64,000 nucleotides of DNA from Mesostigma viride (lineage: Eukaryota > Streptophyta > Mesostigmatophyceae > Mesostigmatales > Mesostigmataceae): assembly GCA_009746045.1 (NCBI GenBank), contig RPFO01000240.1, positions 126,001 to 190,000 on the forward strand. Reading direction: 5' to 3'. Under the pieces are notes generated by a model. The model did no database searches and was not told where the DNA came from. It worked only from the letters and a program-made list of their open reading frames with translations. Positions 45,301-55,209 of this stretch are shown here, in pieces; positions within the stretch are counted from its first letter, which is position 1; every line of letters begins with the position of its first letter. The position numbers and the translations under genes are program-made.

Positions 45301-46109
45301 ACGACCCTTCGTTGTTTGTGGCACAGACTCCCTCAGGTCCCTTGTTTGTACAATTGTATGGGGATGACCTGCGAGTGGTAGCACCCCGTGCTGTTCTGCA
45401 TCAGTTCTATGCAGATCTCTCTAAGCGTTTCCCTGTGGGCGAGCTGCAGGTGGTGGACCAGCAGACTCCGCGTGTCTTCTGCAGTGTAGTGCAGACCCTG
45501 CGAGTGACGTCTGGTAGGCATCAGATGCACCTGGGTATTCCTGACAAGTATCGGGAGGAGCTGATGGGCTCGGTGGATGAGCTGTGTGGTAAGGGCCTGT
45601 GGAGCCGCCTGCGTGGCAAGCTAGGCTGGATGGCGGCAGTGTGTGCGCCCGATCTGGTGGTGCTGAGTAGGACGGTAGATGACGTGTTGTCGCAAGTCCA
45701 TCCGTCGGTTGTGAGGCAGTATGTGGCCGAGAGCCAAGGTGTGGTGCTTTCTGGCCTGTCGGTCTCTCAGCCCGCTGTTCTTCACTGCTTTGCAGATACG
45801 TCGGGTGAGGGCAGGGAACTGACCAAGCTGAGGGCACGGATGGGTGGTCTGTTTGTGCTCTGTAACCCAGGGGGTCGGGGATCGCTGTGTGGGTGGTATT
45901 CGAGACTGTGCAGGCGTGTGGCAGTTGGCTCTGACACTAACGAGTGCCGTGGTGTGTGTGAGTGTATCAAGGCTTCGCTGTACCTCGAGCAGTTCTTGCG
46001 CTGGATGGGCAAGTGGATGGGTGTCCGTTTGGTGCTGACGACAACTGTGCATACGGATAGCCAGCCGCTTGTGAGCTTTATCCTCAACAGCCTCATCCAG
46101 GACGCGTGA
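42327..46109 (+). CDS. El5 Pol: integrase, protease-like domain, RT, RNase H
   Basis: About 1,260 codons. Integrase: LHTRLGHGHAAEH and CKHC finger, DDE in VQVDVLKYD, ECDQQF and GLVERHI, then an SH3-like module (VWAYREGSALEQGLWEGP). A long Gly/Ala linker with repeated GGEAQAG-like units follows. Protease-like: EVDTNAVVCLL (about 44250) and ILGLPFLNHPD. The block HPSSIGITKRDIAAHSP precedes RT with KMVLSHKVK, DVKRAFPNS, EGLQSASIVW and QLYGDDLR (about 45358). RNase H: CFADTSGEG, DTNECRG, VHTDSQPLV. The frame is lost at 46107-46109 by one indel; the remainder follows in the next frame. Confidence 0.9.
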   Translation, partial: LGSGGEGEAAGDVPNMRASAGQHGSTPQASSPRLGARVAALDESAGEEGDHAEQGAVAVGDEALSQGTREKGVGGGTAGVHTAVLDGPPVRRSSPHPGPQAQQSQCPLEAGGTLSVLNMAMRLHTRLGHGHAAEHWAASLGFSELVATCREVWQRCKHCQRNVPKPHKFHARRPVLERGPVQVDVLKYDDREYVLAVGRFSRFKALEVLPRKHKEELLTSLRLVKAKFAVVSTLECDQQFECCMKEPGFEQIVVAGAADHEHQGLVERHIRTSKFVMSAMARMRSLSYRDQALLCRQIEEHMNHRVMVRVHVDGEEVAVTPHGLEMGLLPLEAVEAYRDWLCDRYLRLVDMDLRRGDVYVPSEGARVWAYREGSALEQGLWEGPVVVKSVDGDHMLAKVGREDRRFDRLLAWKHLRPYYEGLGAPADLPHEEGAMGSSAQAGGEAGDPGTAARGVREETGPDQPAPSLPSDGGLPLSNGGPASVGPGGLGVAPSADGQEVQRATMFARVIERLQEARRAIAEREQPGGTLPRAGGAGRPSAVGGAPQAGEGAVGGPPQSSEANAGPAAGGEAQAGDAGASTAGAGLQADGADGSASTRRESLNGGDGSEGGGDVAMEAGNEVASVSKLVDFQQDGLAGCRLEVDTNAVVCLLGEGVARHFPLQPSKWNFVEDFSGVVRMPVVGEVMLTILGRDTPFCVLEGYDGPAILGLPFLNHPDVVIQSSSLTREGHGSIELESYKAVQPLSLVSSTVARLAALTGTEGVAWGKDLPPAVDLVMPALLHPSSIGITKRDIAAHSPIGYERLVLEMSTQSGFSSWWCAFHRALEEWQGYGVYEPMDSVPKGAKVLPLKMVLSHKVKAGVEVCYVRPVSQEFSGTSELAKEELYTPGLAWDSFRIITMLYLGFLDEGRDYGCASIDVKRAFPNSSEEVAREVWEGTSPLVVQTPSFWMEEVRAEFMGLLKAIEGLQSASIVWRITLMRALFELMTFEVSPYDPSLFVAQTPSGPLFVQLYGDDLRVVAPRAVLHQFYADLSKRFPVGELQVVDQQTPRVFCSVVQTLRVTSGRHQMHLGIPDKYREELMGSVDELCGKGLWSRLRGKLGWMAAVCAPDLVVLSRTVDDVLSQVHPSVVRQYVAESQGVVLSGLSVSQPAVLHCFADTSGEGRELTKLRARMGGLFVLCNPGGRGSLCGWYSRLCRRVAVGSDTNECRGVCECIKASLYLEQFLRWMGKWMGVRLVLTTTVHTDSQPLVSFILNSLIQDA

Positions 46110-46290
46110 CCTCGATTTCCTGCTGTTGAAGGAGCTGTCTTACGCGGTGAGCGTTCTCCATCTGCCGGGGAGGCTGAACCCGGCGGACGCGGTGACCAAG
46201 CTGTTTGCAGCAGCGCGAGAGCAGTATCGCATCTTGCGGATGGTGATGGCAGGTTCTCTTGGGGATCTGCGGGAGTTGTTGGTTGTTTGA
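46108..46290 (+). pseudogene. El5 RNase H C-terminal end, shifted frame
   Basis: RDLDFLLLKELSYAVSVLHL and LNPADAVTKLF continue RNase H after a single-base shift, and the frame stops at TGA 46288-46290. The same DLDxLLLKEL...PADALTK end is intact in El9. Confidence 0.88.
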
Positions 46291-46777
46291 GCTTGGACCC
46301 TGTGGAATTTTAGCCTGTGGCCAATTTGAGAACGTTGTTTGGGCCGGGGGTGATCCTTATGCCTGCCCTATACTGATGGTGACCCGGCACGGTTGGATAA
46401 TTTGCTCCATAATTGATTTGGTGGGGTAGTGTCCTTGGTTGAGGACTGGTGCGGTTGGAACGGGTTTGTAATGTGTATGGGTCGTGTGGGTGTGCCGGGG
46501 TCAAGGGTGGTCGTTTAGATCAGTCTTGTATTCTCGCTTGCTTACATGACTTACTTCAGACACTGGCAGTATGTGCAAGGCGTGAATGGGCGCCAAGTTA
46601 GAGGGGTTGGAGCTCCCCTAGTACATAGCGTCTTGTGTGTACTGTCTCCGAGAGTGTTTGTGAGTAACCCTTGGGTGGTGGTGGATATTGTGAGGATTGT
46701 TGGCATGTATGTCGACTGTGGGTTGTGGTTAAGTGGCCGAGTGGTGGATGTGACTGCTCGAAAGAAAAAGGGGCTGG
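46291..46777 (+). other. El5 3' untranslated region and polypurine tract
   Basis: No gene is visible. It ends in GAAAGAAAAAGGGGCTGG (46760-46777) before the 3' LTR. Confidence 0.7.
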
Positions 46778-47381
46778 TGTTATATTGTGGGCTCGCAGTC
46801 ACATAAAGTATTGGAATTTGGTTATGCTCGGAATTGGCTAAGTCCGGAGGTCAGCCGGCAGCGCCGCGTTGAGGTTTATTTGCTGGGCCGGCGGTCAGTG
46901 GGAATTTATGTGTACGGTCAGGCAACGGGTCGTAGGTTCTGGCTGTGGGCTATTTTGGGTTCTGGCCATTACCATTCGTTCCGTGGGCAACCTTGGTTCC
47001 GTACCGTTTGTCCAGGCAAGCAGTGGGGAGGATCTCGGTTGCGGTGCGTTATGTTGTGGAGTGTCGTTTGGGAATTATGTTGGTGTATTTCGGTTGGTTT
47101 GTACTTGGGTACGTTCTCAGGCCCACGCCGTTGCTCAGCGTTGGGTGAAGCCACAGAGCTACTCGCAGTGATGACCTACAGCGGAGCATTGAGTCATTAA
47201 GCTGTTTGGCGGCGTGAAAGGCCGACACGCAGGAGAAAGCTTTGAATCTCGTTGCAGCAAATGCTGTCAATGGCCGACGTGGTCCGCATGTCCGGGGCTG
47301 GGCGCTGAGCGAGTAATCTATTTTGTTACGTCTTTTTTATTATTCGGAAATACAATACACTTAAAGAATTTTATTTTAACA
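46778..47381 (+). repeat. El5 3' LTR
   Basis: 604 bp, closely matching 40455-41059. Confidence 0.95.
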
Positions 47382-50300
47382 AGGACCTGGTGCTGTGGAC
47401 CCAGGTGGATCTCAGAAGCATTCTGACCGTGCAGGACTGGCACAGGATGGTCAGGATGAGGATAGGGCTGGAGACAGTCTGACAGGCACGACCCTGGTGC
47501 CTCCTGTACATAAGGGATCTGTACATACCTTGAGTGCTAATAATGACAATAAAAGATTTTCTCTCTTGTATGACATTGCCTCAAGGTTGCATACCATGTT
47601 TGGCCATGCAGCTCAGTCTTTGCAAGTTGCTAGACGGCTGGGAGGAAGTGAGTTGTACTCCATCTGCCAACAGGTTGCTCAAGCTTGCAAGTGCAGGCTA
47701 GTTGCTAGAAAGCCCAAGCAGTCTCATGCCAGGACTCCTATTTTGCAGCCAGGCCATGTGCAGGTAGATATTCAGAGAATCAGGGGTTTGAAGCTGCTGG
47801 TGGCAGTGGACAGATATACCAAGTACAAGACCCTAGAGATCCTGCCTGACATGGAGAAGCCTACATTAATTGCTGCTCTGAAGTTGACAAGGAGCAGGTA
47901 CCCTGGGTTGGAGTTGCTGCAGTGTGACATTCAGTTTGAGTGCTGTGAGAACCTGCCAGAATTTCCAGAGTTGTTGATTACACCCAGGGAGAGCCACGGC
48001 CAGCAAGGGGTTGTGGAGAGAGCCATCCAAGAGATCAAGACTGTGCTGCTGGTGGAGAGGATTCCAAGGACGTCATCTGCCATTGTGACATCTGCATGGC
48101 TACGTTCTGTGGAGGATAGGCTGAACCTCAGGACTCCCATGTTCTTTGGTGACATTGCCATCAATCCTCTTATGCTGCACACCAGGATGCTGCCAGCTGA
48201 TGCTGAGCAGGCATGGAAGGAGAAGCTAGAGGCCAAGTTCCTCAAGCTGAGGCAGAAAGACAAGGGCTGGAGTGTCCTAGAACCTAACGTTGGACAACAG
48301 GTTGTTGTGTGGAAGGAGCCAAGCTTTCCAGGGAAACGTGGCAGCTGGCATGATGGGGTGGTGACCCGAGTAGAAGCCGCTGGCCATAAGTGCTGGGTGG
48401 CCATTGATGGCTCCCAAGCAGTGCACCGTCTGTCCTGGTCAAAGATCCGTCCCCGGGGAGGTAATCAAGGAGACCTCTTCCAGGTGCCCGTTGGTGTACA
48501 AGGCGGGGGTGACGTGGAACTTCCTGATCAGGGTGCTACAGCTGTATCAAGCCCTCAGGGTGACCCTGGCCCGGCCCCTGGGGTACCTTCACATACGGTG
48601 GTTGGGCAAGCAGGCGGACAGGCTGCACCTCCGGAACGGCCCGACACCAGGCCTAGGGGTGTGCGTCTATCAGATATTGTACAGGCTTTGCAAAGTGCCA
48701 AGAAGGAGCCTAAGGTGTCCAAGCTTGTCCAGTTGGATGAACCTGGGGTAGCTGCCATGGAGATAGATACCAATGCACAGGTTTCTGTCATGGGACCTCA
48801 GCATACAGGAGAACTGCTGGTCGGTGAACCAAGTTGCCCCTGGGTGTCTGATTTCAGTGGTAGGACGCATCTAATAAGGGTGTTGGGAGAGGTTACTGCC
48901 CCTGTCATGGGTGTGGATGTGACCTTCCTTGTCCTAGAGGACTATGATGGCCCTGTGATTTTGGGTCAGAATTTTCTGGGCAATCCTGGGATTTCTATCA
49001 GAGCTACAGCTCTGAGAAGAGATGGCTGGGGGATGATTCCCCTAGAAAATTTCAGGACAACATTTCCAGTCAGGTGCAGGGCCAAGCCGGTCAAGGGTGT
49101 AAAATGGGATGAAGGGGAGGTGCCCCCAGCAGCCAGTTTGGTGATTCCAGCTGCGTTGCACCCCAGCAGTATTGGCATAACTCACAGGAGCCTTGCTGCA
49201 CACTCTCCTTTGACATATGACCAGCTAGTCCAAGAGATGAGCTCGCCTACTTTGTTTGAGGCTTGGAAGCTCGCCTTCTCCAAGGCATTGGAGGAGTGGT
49301 TGCAGTTTGAGTGTGCTGCACCAACAGACAGACGTCCCCCAGCATCAAGGAAGCTTGCTTTGAGATTTGTGCTGAAGAGGAAGGTTGTGGATGAGGTATC
49401 AGTGCCCCATGTCAGGCCTGTCCTGATCAGTATCACGGCACGGGGAGTCTGCCAGGAGAGGAGCTGTACACGCCAGGGATGTTACACGACACATGGAGAG
49501 TTTTGCTATGCCTCTACGTTGGGTTGCTGAACAGGGGAGCAGCTATGTCATCAGTGCTGCTGGACTTCAAGAGGGCATTTTTAAAATCTGATCCAGAAGT
49601 GGCCAGGAGGGTATGGAAGCAGGATGAGCCTTACTGTGTTGAGGTGCCTGCTATCTGGAAGCTGGAGCTGCATCAACATTTCCTGGTTATTCTGAAGGGC
49701 CTGGAAGGACTCAGGTCGAGCCCAATCATCTGGAGACTCACGCTGCAGGAAGCTCTGATCAGTGAGTGTGGCTTGAGAGTGTCTTCAGTTGATCCCTGTT
49801 TGTTGCTGGCCCAATGGGAGGGTCTGCCAGTGTATGCTAGTTTGCATGGAGATGATCTGCATTTGCTAGCCCCCACGACCTGGCTGAAGAAGTTTATTCC
49901 TGTCATCAGTGGCAAGTTTTCACTGGGCAAGGAGCTGTGGCAGGAGCCCAACAAGCCTGTAGTGTTCTGTGGAATGCAGGCTACCCTGTTCAGGAGGGAT
50001 GGGGAGTGGAGTATCAGGCTTCAGGCTGGAGGAGATTATAAACAGACCATTGTGAAGGCCTTGCCAGAGAAGATCACCCAGGCTGCAGGGCCTGAGTTGA
50101 GAGGCATGTGGGCCTGGTTTGCCAGCATCTGTGGTCCGTCTTTGATGGTCCATAGCAGAATGCCTGATGAGGTGCTTCAGGATGAGAAGCCTCGAGTCAT
50201 AGCCCGATTGGTGGAGAGTACCCCTGATCTGATTTTGTCTGGGATTGACTTTGCCCAGCCTATAACCTTGGAGATCTTTGTTGACAGTTCCATGGATGCT

Positions 50301-50961
50301 CGCCAGGTTACCAAGGTCAGGGGGAGATCTGCTGCTCTGTTTGCTTTTTATCAGAGCAGGGCAAGTTTGTTCAGCTGGTACAGCAGACTGCAGAAGAGGG
50401 TCTGTATCAGTTCAGATGTGGCAGAATGCAGGGCCATATGCGAGGGGATCCAGTCCAGCTTGTACATAAAGGAGTTAATGCAATAATGCTGGAGCTGGCT
50501 TCAGTTACCCCTTGGACCTTGCAGATGGAGACGTTGTTGCTAACAGACAGCATGGGTATGGTCCAGTTTGTTCACAAGCAGCTGGCCAGAAGCCGGGACC
50601 TGGATTATTTGTTGCTGAAGGAGTTGGCCAGTTTGGTTGACTTGAAGCATATCCCTGGCGAGGAGAACCCTGCTGATGCATTAACCAATTGCTGCCACAC
50701 AAGGCCCCAGCCCAGTACAATGTACTGAGGAAGCTCATGAATGCTGACTGTCAAGTCGGTCTATCTGTCTAAAAGCTGAGAGCTGGGTGCTTAAGTCTCT
50801 GGATATCAGGCTGGGAGCTTGATTGTACATAATCCTGAGCACACCTTGAGGGGTGAGACATGTCTCTGGTGTGGGAATGTCTGACATTGTCTCTGATGGA
50901 GAGATGTCTATCTGGGGTTTTCATCTCAGTCTGAGGTTTCCCCAGATCTGTGGTTTGTGGG

Positions 50962-50978
50962 CGGGGTTCGATTCCCTG
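50962..50978 (+). other. tRNA T-arm / B-box-like motif in El6 3' UTR
   Basis: CGGGG-TTCGATT-CCCTG folds as a 5-bp stem with a 7-nt loop (one G-U pair). GGTTCGATTCC fits the Pol III B box. No complete tRNA is visible around it. Confidence 0.45.
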
Positions 50979-51392
50979 GTGCCGTCTTAAGGCGGAGTTT
51001 CACGGACTGGCTGACCCATCCACCATGCTGGTGAGGTGGCGACAGGTCCCCTGATTTTCCACGGTTGGAATGAGTATAGGAGCTTGTGTTTTGCATGTGC
51101 TTCGCGTAGATGTTGTGTCTGGTTCGATAAGGGGCAGCAGACCGGCGCCGACTCCCGTCTGGGGGTCAGCAATGTTTTCTGATGAGCTGTTGTGGGTGAT
51201 CTGTGGGGTTTCGCCTAAGGTCCTGAAGGTTGTACATACTTCTCAAGTTCTTCACTGAACACCTATGGGCTGCCACAGTTGGCCAACCTCTTGTACATGG
51301 GTAACACAACGAGCCTCCCGGGAAGGGATAGGGACTCATTGTAATTTGTTTGTGCTCCTGAACCAGTATGGGTGCTATGTACATATAATAAG

Positions 51393-51980
51393 CATATATG
51401 GGCGCTGCCTTCTATTCCCCCAACCACCGGCCTGACATCGTGGTGCTGGACTTTGAGGGGGGTGGCCGGCATCTGCTTATTGACGTTTCGGTGGCGCGGC
51501 CCTTGGCTCTTAGCCACGTGGCTGGGGCCTCCCTCACGGCAGGTTACACGGCGGACCGGGCGGAGCGGGCCAAGCTCCTGGCCTACGGCGACGTCGGGCA
51601 CCATCGTGTGGTGCCCTTTGTCCTGGAGGAGTTTGGGGCCATGGGGCCCCTGACCTCCGCCTTCTTCAAGGAGTGTTGCCGGCTCCGGGAGGACCGGCTG
51701 GACCTGGAGGGCCAGCGGGCCCCATGGTCGGCGCGGACCTGGACGTCATATTGGCGTCAGCGCTTGTCGGTGGCGCTGACTCGGGCCATGGCTGACATCA
51801 TGCTCCGCCGTACGCGGGCTGATTTTGCGGTGCAGCAGGGCTATTAGGTTCCTCCCGTTAGGCGTTTCCATTGGTCTTATCGTAGTATAGAGCTTTGACA
51901 TGGCTCTGTCTAGAGGTTTATAGCTGGGCGTTTGCTTTGGTTTGAGTGATTTCACTCTGCTGTAAGTAATTATATTTTTA
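51393..51980 (+). mobile_element. 5'-truncated LINE copy
   Basis: Nearly identical to the last ~580 bp of the LINE at 24249-33185, covering the endonuclease core and 3' UTR. It is flanked by ACATATAATAAG (51381-51392 and 51981-51992). The first eight bases (CATATATG) do not belong to the LINE and look like filler at the truncated end. It sits in the El6 3' UTR. Confidence 0.93.
51401..51847 (+). pseudogene. LINE ORF2 C-terminal fragment
   Basis: Encodes the last part of ORF2 from AAFYSPNHRPDIVVLDF to the stop at 51845-51847: the restriction-like endonuclease core with its two acidic positions and the basic C-terminal tail. It lacks RT and is a dead copy, but its sequence closely matches the full-length copy, showing the family moved recently. 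Confidence 0.92.
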
Positions 51981-52119
51981 ACATATAATAAGGAGTCCAA
52001 GCTGACTGTCATGCCCAGTGGGTTGTGACTTTTAGTCGGGGAGGATGTCCAGTACCGATTGTGTGTGTTTGTATGTAGACTTGTGTGAGCTGCTACAGCT
52101 CAAGAAAAGAAAGGATTTG

Positions 52120-52806
52120 AGTTAACGGCAAACGCATTGGCGTGATCCTGATTTGGCATATCTCTGCGATTCCAGCGGCACCGGAACGAGGTCATTCCGA
52201 CAAGTATCAAGAAAGTTATGGCGTTCCAACTTCCCGGTCGCGCGGGAGCGCGAGCCGGCTGTTCTTCTAAGTCGGACGTGAATATTTGCCGACGACATAT
52301 GGGGTCGACAGTAATTCCTGGGCTGACAGGAATTAGGTGCTGAACCTACGACGGTATTGGATTAATACGTCGTACGCAGGAAATAGGAACCTTAACCTGT
52401 GGTCTGTTGGTACCGCAGGCTTAGTCCTAGGTGCAGATGCAATAGTCACTGTGGACTGTGCTCTGTGGTCACTGTACTGTATGGCAGGCCTACTGTATAG
52501 GAACTGGGCGCTGTACAGGTAGTGAATACTGTACCGGGAGTGTTATTACTGAGCAGGCCTCCTAGGCTGCTCAGGACTAGCAAGCACAGTGCACAAGTAT
52601 ATAAAGAATAGGCCAGTGCCAATTGGGCATCTCTTGCGAGCCGGCCCGCCTCACGTGTGTTGCCTGGACTTGGCAAACTCGTGTACAAGCCTCAAGTGTG
52701 TGAGCGCTGTAACATTATCCAATTTTAAAAAAGCTCCGTTCCAACCACATTCACACATTGCTGCATTGCAACCATATCCTATACATTGCGTTTAAAAACG
52801 TTAACT
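52120..52806 (+). repeat. El6 3' LTR
   Basis: 687 bp, pairs with 35365-36045; TATATAAA at 52598-52605. Confidence 0.93.
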
Positions 52807-52811
52807 GTATT

Positions 52812-53196
52812 TGCTCAAACAAATAAGAATCTGGTTTCGGTCCTTTTGCAAGAGTCGAGAGGGTACGCGGACAGGTTCTATATTACCACGCAGCCTTTCG
52901 GGGTGTACTCCAGGCTTAACACACCAAGGCCGGAAACCACCACAGCGTGGGGTCCGGAGGTGGAGATAGTCACGGGTGTCGAGAAGACGCCTGAGGACGT
53001 CCATTTCGAGTGGACTGACAAGCCAGAGGGCTCCGTAAAGCGCTCGGCCCAGCAGATAAACGAAGGCGACGGCACTACAGCGACCTACGAGGAGAGGCAG
53101 AGAGCAGATCTGCACGTCCCTCGTGAGGTGACTCACGAGTACGATCGTTACGGCCGAGGCGAGCAGAACGAGCTTGCTGGAGGCGGTAAGCGGTAG
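52812..53196 (+). pseudogene. El7 ORF0, second part
   Basis: Resumes exactly where the first part (34847-35364) is cut and reads to TAG 53194-53196. It matches the second half of El9 ORF0: SRGYADRFYITTQPFGVYS, TPEDVHFEW, SAQQINEGDGTT, ERQRADLHVP. El9 ORF0 extends about 80 residues further. No known domain is recognised. Confidence 0.85.
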
Positions 53197-53334
53197 TTAT
53201 GGGATACACAGAGCCAGAATGCTCAGGCAGTGCCAAATGGCGTGTGTGTGAACGACGAGACACTTTGGCATTAGGATAATGTGGCACATATACCGCTGGC
53301 CAGCCGTCAACGATGGCTGGCCAGACTTTGCGTA
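53197..53334 (+). other. El7 downstream remnant
   Basis: A short non-coding stretch between the ORF0 stop and the El8 LTR. The rest of El7 (gag, pol) is not in the window. Confidence 0.5.
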
Positions 53335-53574
53335 AGTTAAACTAACTTACTGATCCTGGACGGACTAGCCTATCAGTTACAACCTGATCTAGTCAGTCCT
53401 AACATGACAAGTTTCTACAGTCCCGGTACTGAGGTACCGGCTCATCACATACTGAGTACAGCCACGTGTCCATGCCACGACTGCTCTAGTCCAGCACCGT
53501 CCCAGTACCCAATTGGGTGCTGGCGGTGCTGACACGTGTCCACTTAGGCTACAGGCGGGAGACTTAGACTAACT
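53335..53574 (-). repeat. Probable El8 3' LTR
   Basis: Bounded by AGTTAAAC and GACTAACT on the plus strand, the AGTT...AACT form of this lineage. A purine-rich run (AAAGAAAACTTAAAGTGGG) precedes it on the element strand. The other LTR is outside the window, so the call rests on the ends and position. Confidence 0.55.
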
Positions 53575-53974
53575 CCCACTTTAAGTTTTCTTTGGGTTTC
53601 ATCAGAAACACACATAGCCATCAAATGGACGCAGCCATTCCCAATGCCTTAGAAAAACTGTCAGATAACCTACTAGGACCCCAAGGTCACCTCACACATG
53701 TACAAGAGATGCATTAAAAAGGCCCCATGTCTCAAGCATGGTGTCTTAACTGAGTGAGATGGGTGCTCAAGGCCCCAGCATATCAAGGCCCCAGCATATC
53801 ATGGTCATCCAAACAGGTGTCCCAAAAAATTTTATTCAATAAATAACACATTCATCATGTCCCAACTTTCTAGACCAGTGCTTCTCACTGTCAGAAAACT
53901 ACCCAGCTGCCACTGCAGCCTTTCAGCTGCAGTATTAGGCAGGGGGCCATGGGCTAACATGTACAATGTGCCAG
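53575..53974 (-). other. El8 3' untranslated region
   Basis: No gene is visible. It includes CAAGGCCCCAGCATATCA twice in tandem near 53769-53802. Confidence 0.55.
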
Positions 53975-54522
53975 TCACTTCAGACTGTGACCAGGGTTCA
54001 TCAACCCATACAAGACCTGGTACTGTGGTCCTGCTGCCTGTGGCACCTTGGTTAGTGCGTCGGCAGCGTTGTCTTTGTCCCTGACGTGGGCTTTAGACTC
54101 CAGGTACTTGCATTCCTGTTTTAGCACAATCCAATCCAGGTCCGAGTGAACAGCCAAAGGATTGGCAAGGAAAGAGATGATAGATTGAGAGTCAGTCAGC
54201 AAATGTGCTTTCACTCCTGCAGAACTACCAGCCTGGTGTTGAAGCCAGACCAGCAAGTGATTGAGATACCTTGCATTCAAGACAGAAGATACCACAGCCC
54301 TGCATTCAGCTACATTGCTACTCACAGCCTTCCTCTTGTGCAATCTACTGAACCAGGAGACTAGTGATTTCTTTCCACCCTTGTTATGCAGGAAAAACAA
54401 TCCAGCCTCTCTGGCTTGAACCTTGGTAACTACCCTGGACTCCATTGAACTATCCATCATGCACGTGATGTGAATGGGAGTAAACAGATCCAGTGAGTGA
54501 AGCATCAAAGGTGGACCATCAT
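53975..54522 (-). CDS. El8 RT connection region and RNase H (part)
   Basis: LHDGPPLMLHSLDLF joins to the RT at 63670 onward. RNase H has MMDSSMESRV, LVSWFSRLHKR, SNVAECRAVV, LLTDSQSII and NAADALTKVP, all expected acidic positions. It ends at a stop at 53975-53977 after YQVLYGLMNPG. It is the intact counterpart of the broken El4 fragment at 11639-11997. Confidence 0.9.
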
Positions 54523-54527
54523 GCAAT

Positions 54528-55177
54528 AGTTAGCATTTTGGGCAACCAATATGCTAAGTGGATGCAGTTTGGAAAGACCTTTCCAACGCCGTGCTGACCG
54601 CCTGAAACAGACAAGGGACGAGAAAGATATGAGGTCCCGAAGTCCTAGCCGTCCGTGGCCGACTAGGGTACAGTCCTCTGGTATAGTGGACAGGACACGT
54701 GGCAGGCCGTGCCTGCACAGGCTTAGCCTGACTATCACGTGACTGTGGTCCACGTAGACCAGAGGAGCAGCAGCCTGTGGCTGGTGGAACACAGGACTGG
54801 CACAGGTCTGCAAGGATACTAGGCCTTGCAGGCTTGTGACAGGTCCTGTACTTCCTAGGTTGCAGAGTCTAGGCAAATCCAGTTCGTCCTGGCTCTGCAC
54901 TGATGCCAGTGGACGTTGAGGATTTGCTTGCCTGCCTGCACGTGCCTCGTCACACCGATGGGAACGAGGAACAACGCAAAGGATATAGCTTGGTCATGGG
55001 GGATGACCAGCTATCTTGGCAAGCACGAACCGAGGCTCCCACATTGGACGTGGAAACGCTCACCGTGGTCGTGGCTTGGTGCACGGGTTAAAAGGTTGCT
55101 GCCTTGCAACTTTGGCTCATCCCGTTGTGTGCGTGAGAGACCAGGAACTCACAGTTCTGGTTCAATGTTCGCTTACT
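54528..55177 (+). repeat. El9 5' LTR
   Basis: 650 bp, ending GCTTACT where the 3' copy ends GCTAACT, with a small insertion (CAAT) beside it. Followed by CGTACTATTGC. Confidence 0.92.
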
Positions 55178-55209
55178 CGTACTATTGCATTTCTGTTCGC
55201 GGGGTTTTC

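Larger units (their letters stand above)
40455..47381 (+). mobile_element. El5: copia-like element with TG...CA ends
   Basis: LTRs at 40455-41059 (605 bp) and 46778-47381 (604 bp), ends TGTTA...TAACA, with AGGAC at 40450-40454 and 47382-47386. The LTRs differ by roughly eight changes. Gag and pol share a frame across UGA CUA G. Pol is open apart from one frameshift near its end. It is inserted in the gag-pol linker of El6, in the same orientation. Confidence 0.95.
40238..50728 (+). pseudogene. El6 Pol (interrupted by El5; three frameshifts)
   Basis: Linker 40238-40454, then 47387 onward. The integrase has LHTMFGHAAQ and C-K-C finger residues, DDE in VQVDIQ, QCDIQF and GVVERAI, and an SH3-like module (VGQQVVVWKEPSFPGKRG). 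The protease-like domain has EIDTNAQVSVM (about 48764) and ILGQNFLGNPG. RT follows after a frameshift near 49425: ELYTPGMLHDTWR, DFKRAFLKS, EGLRSSPIIW and SLHGDDLH (about 49846). RNase H: FVDSSMD, DVAECRA, then a shift near 50475, LTDSMGMVQF, and a last shift at ADALT. El9 is its closest relative here. Confidence 0.88.
50749..52119 (+). other. El6 3' untranslated region
   Basis: No coding sequence apart from the LINE fragment inserted at 51393. It ends in the purine tract AAGAAAAGAAAGGATTTG before the 3' LTR. It contains a tRNA T-arm-like motif at 50962-50978. Confidence 0.7.
35365..52806 (+). mobile_element. El6: copia-like element with ORF0, carrying El5 and a LINE fragment
   Basis: LTRs at 35365-36045 and 52120-52806 (AGTTAACG...CGTTAACT), with GTATT at 35360-35364 and 52807-52811. 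Without El5 and the LINE fragment the element is about 10 kb. The order is LTR, ORF0, a 2-kb non-coding stretch, gag, UGA, pol, a long 3' UTR, LTR. Pol has three frameshifts. The LTRs differ at several substitutions and small indels, so El6 is somewhat older than El2 and El3. Removing it restores the ORF0 frame of El7. Confidence 0.93.
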
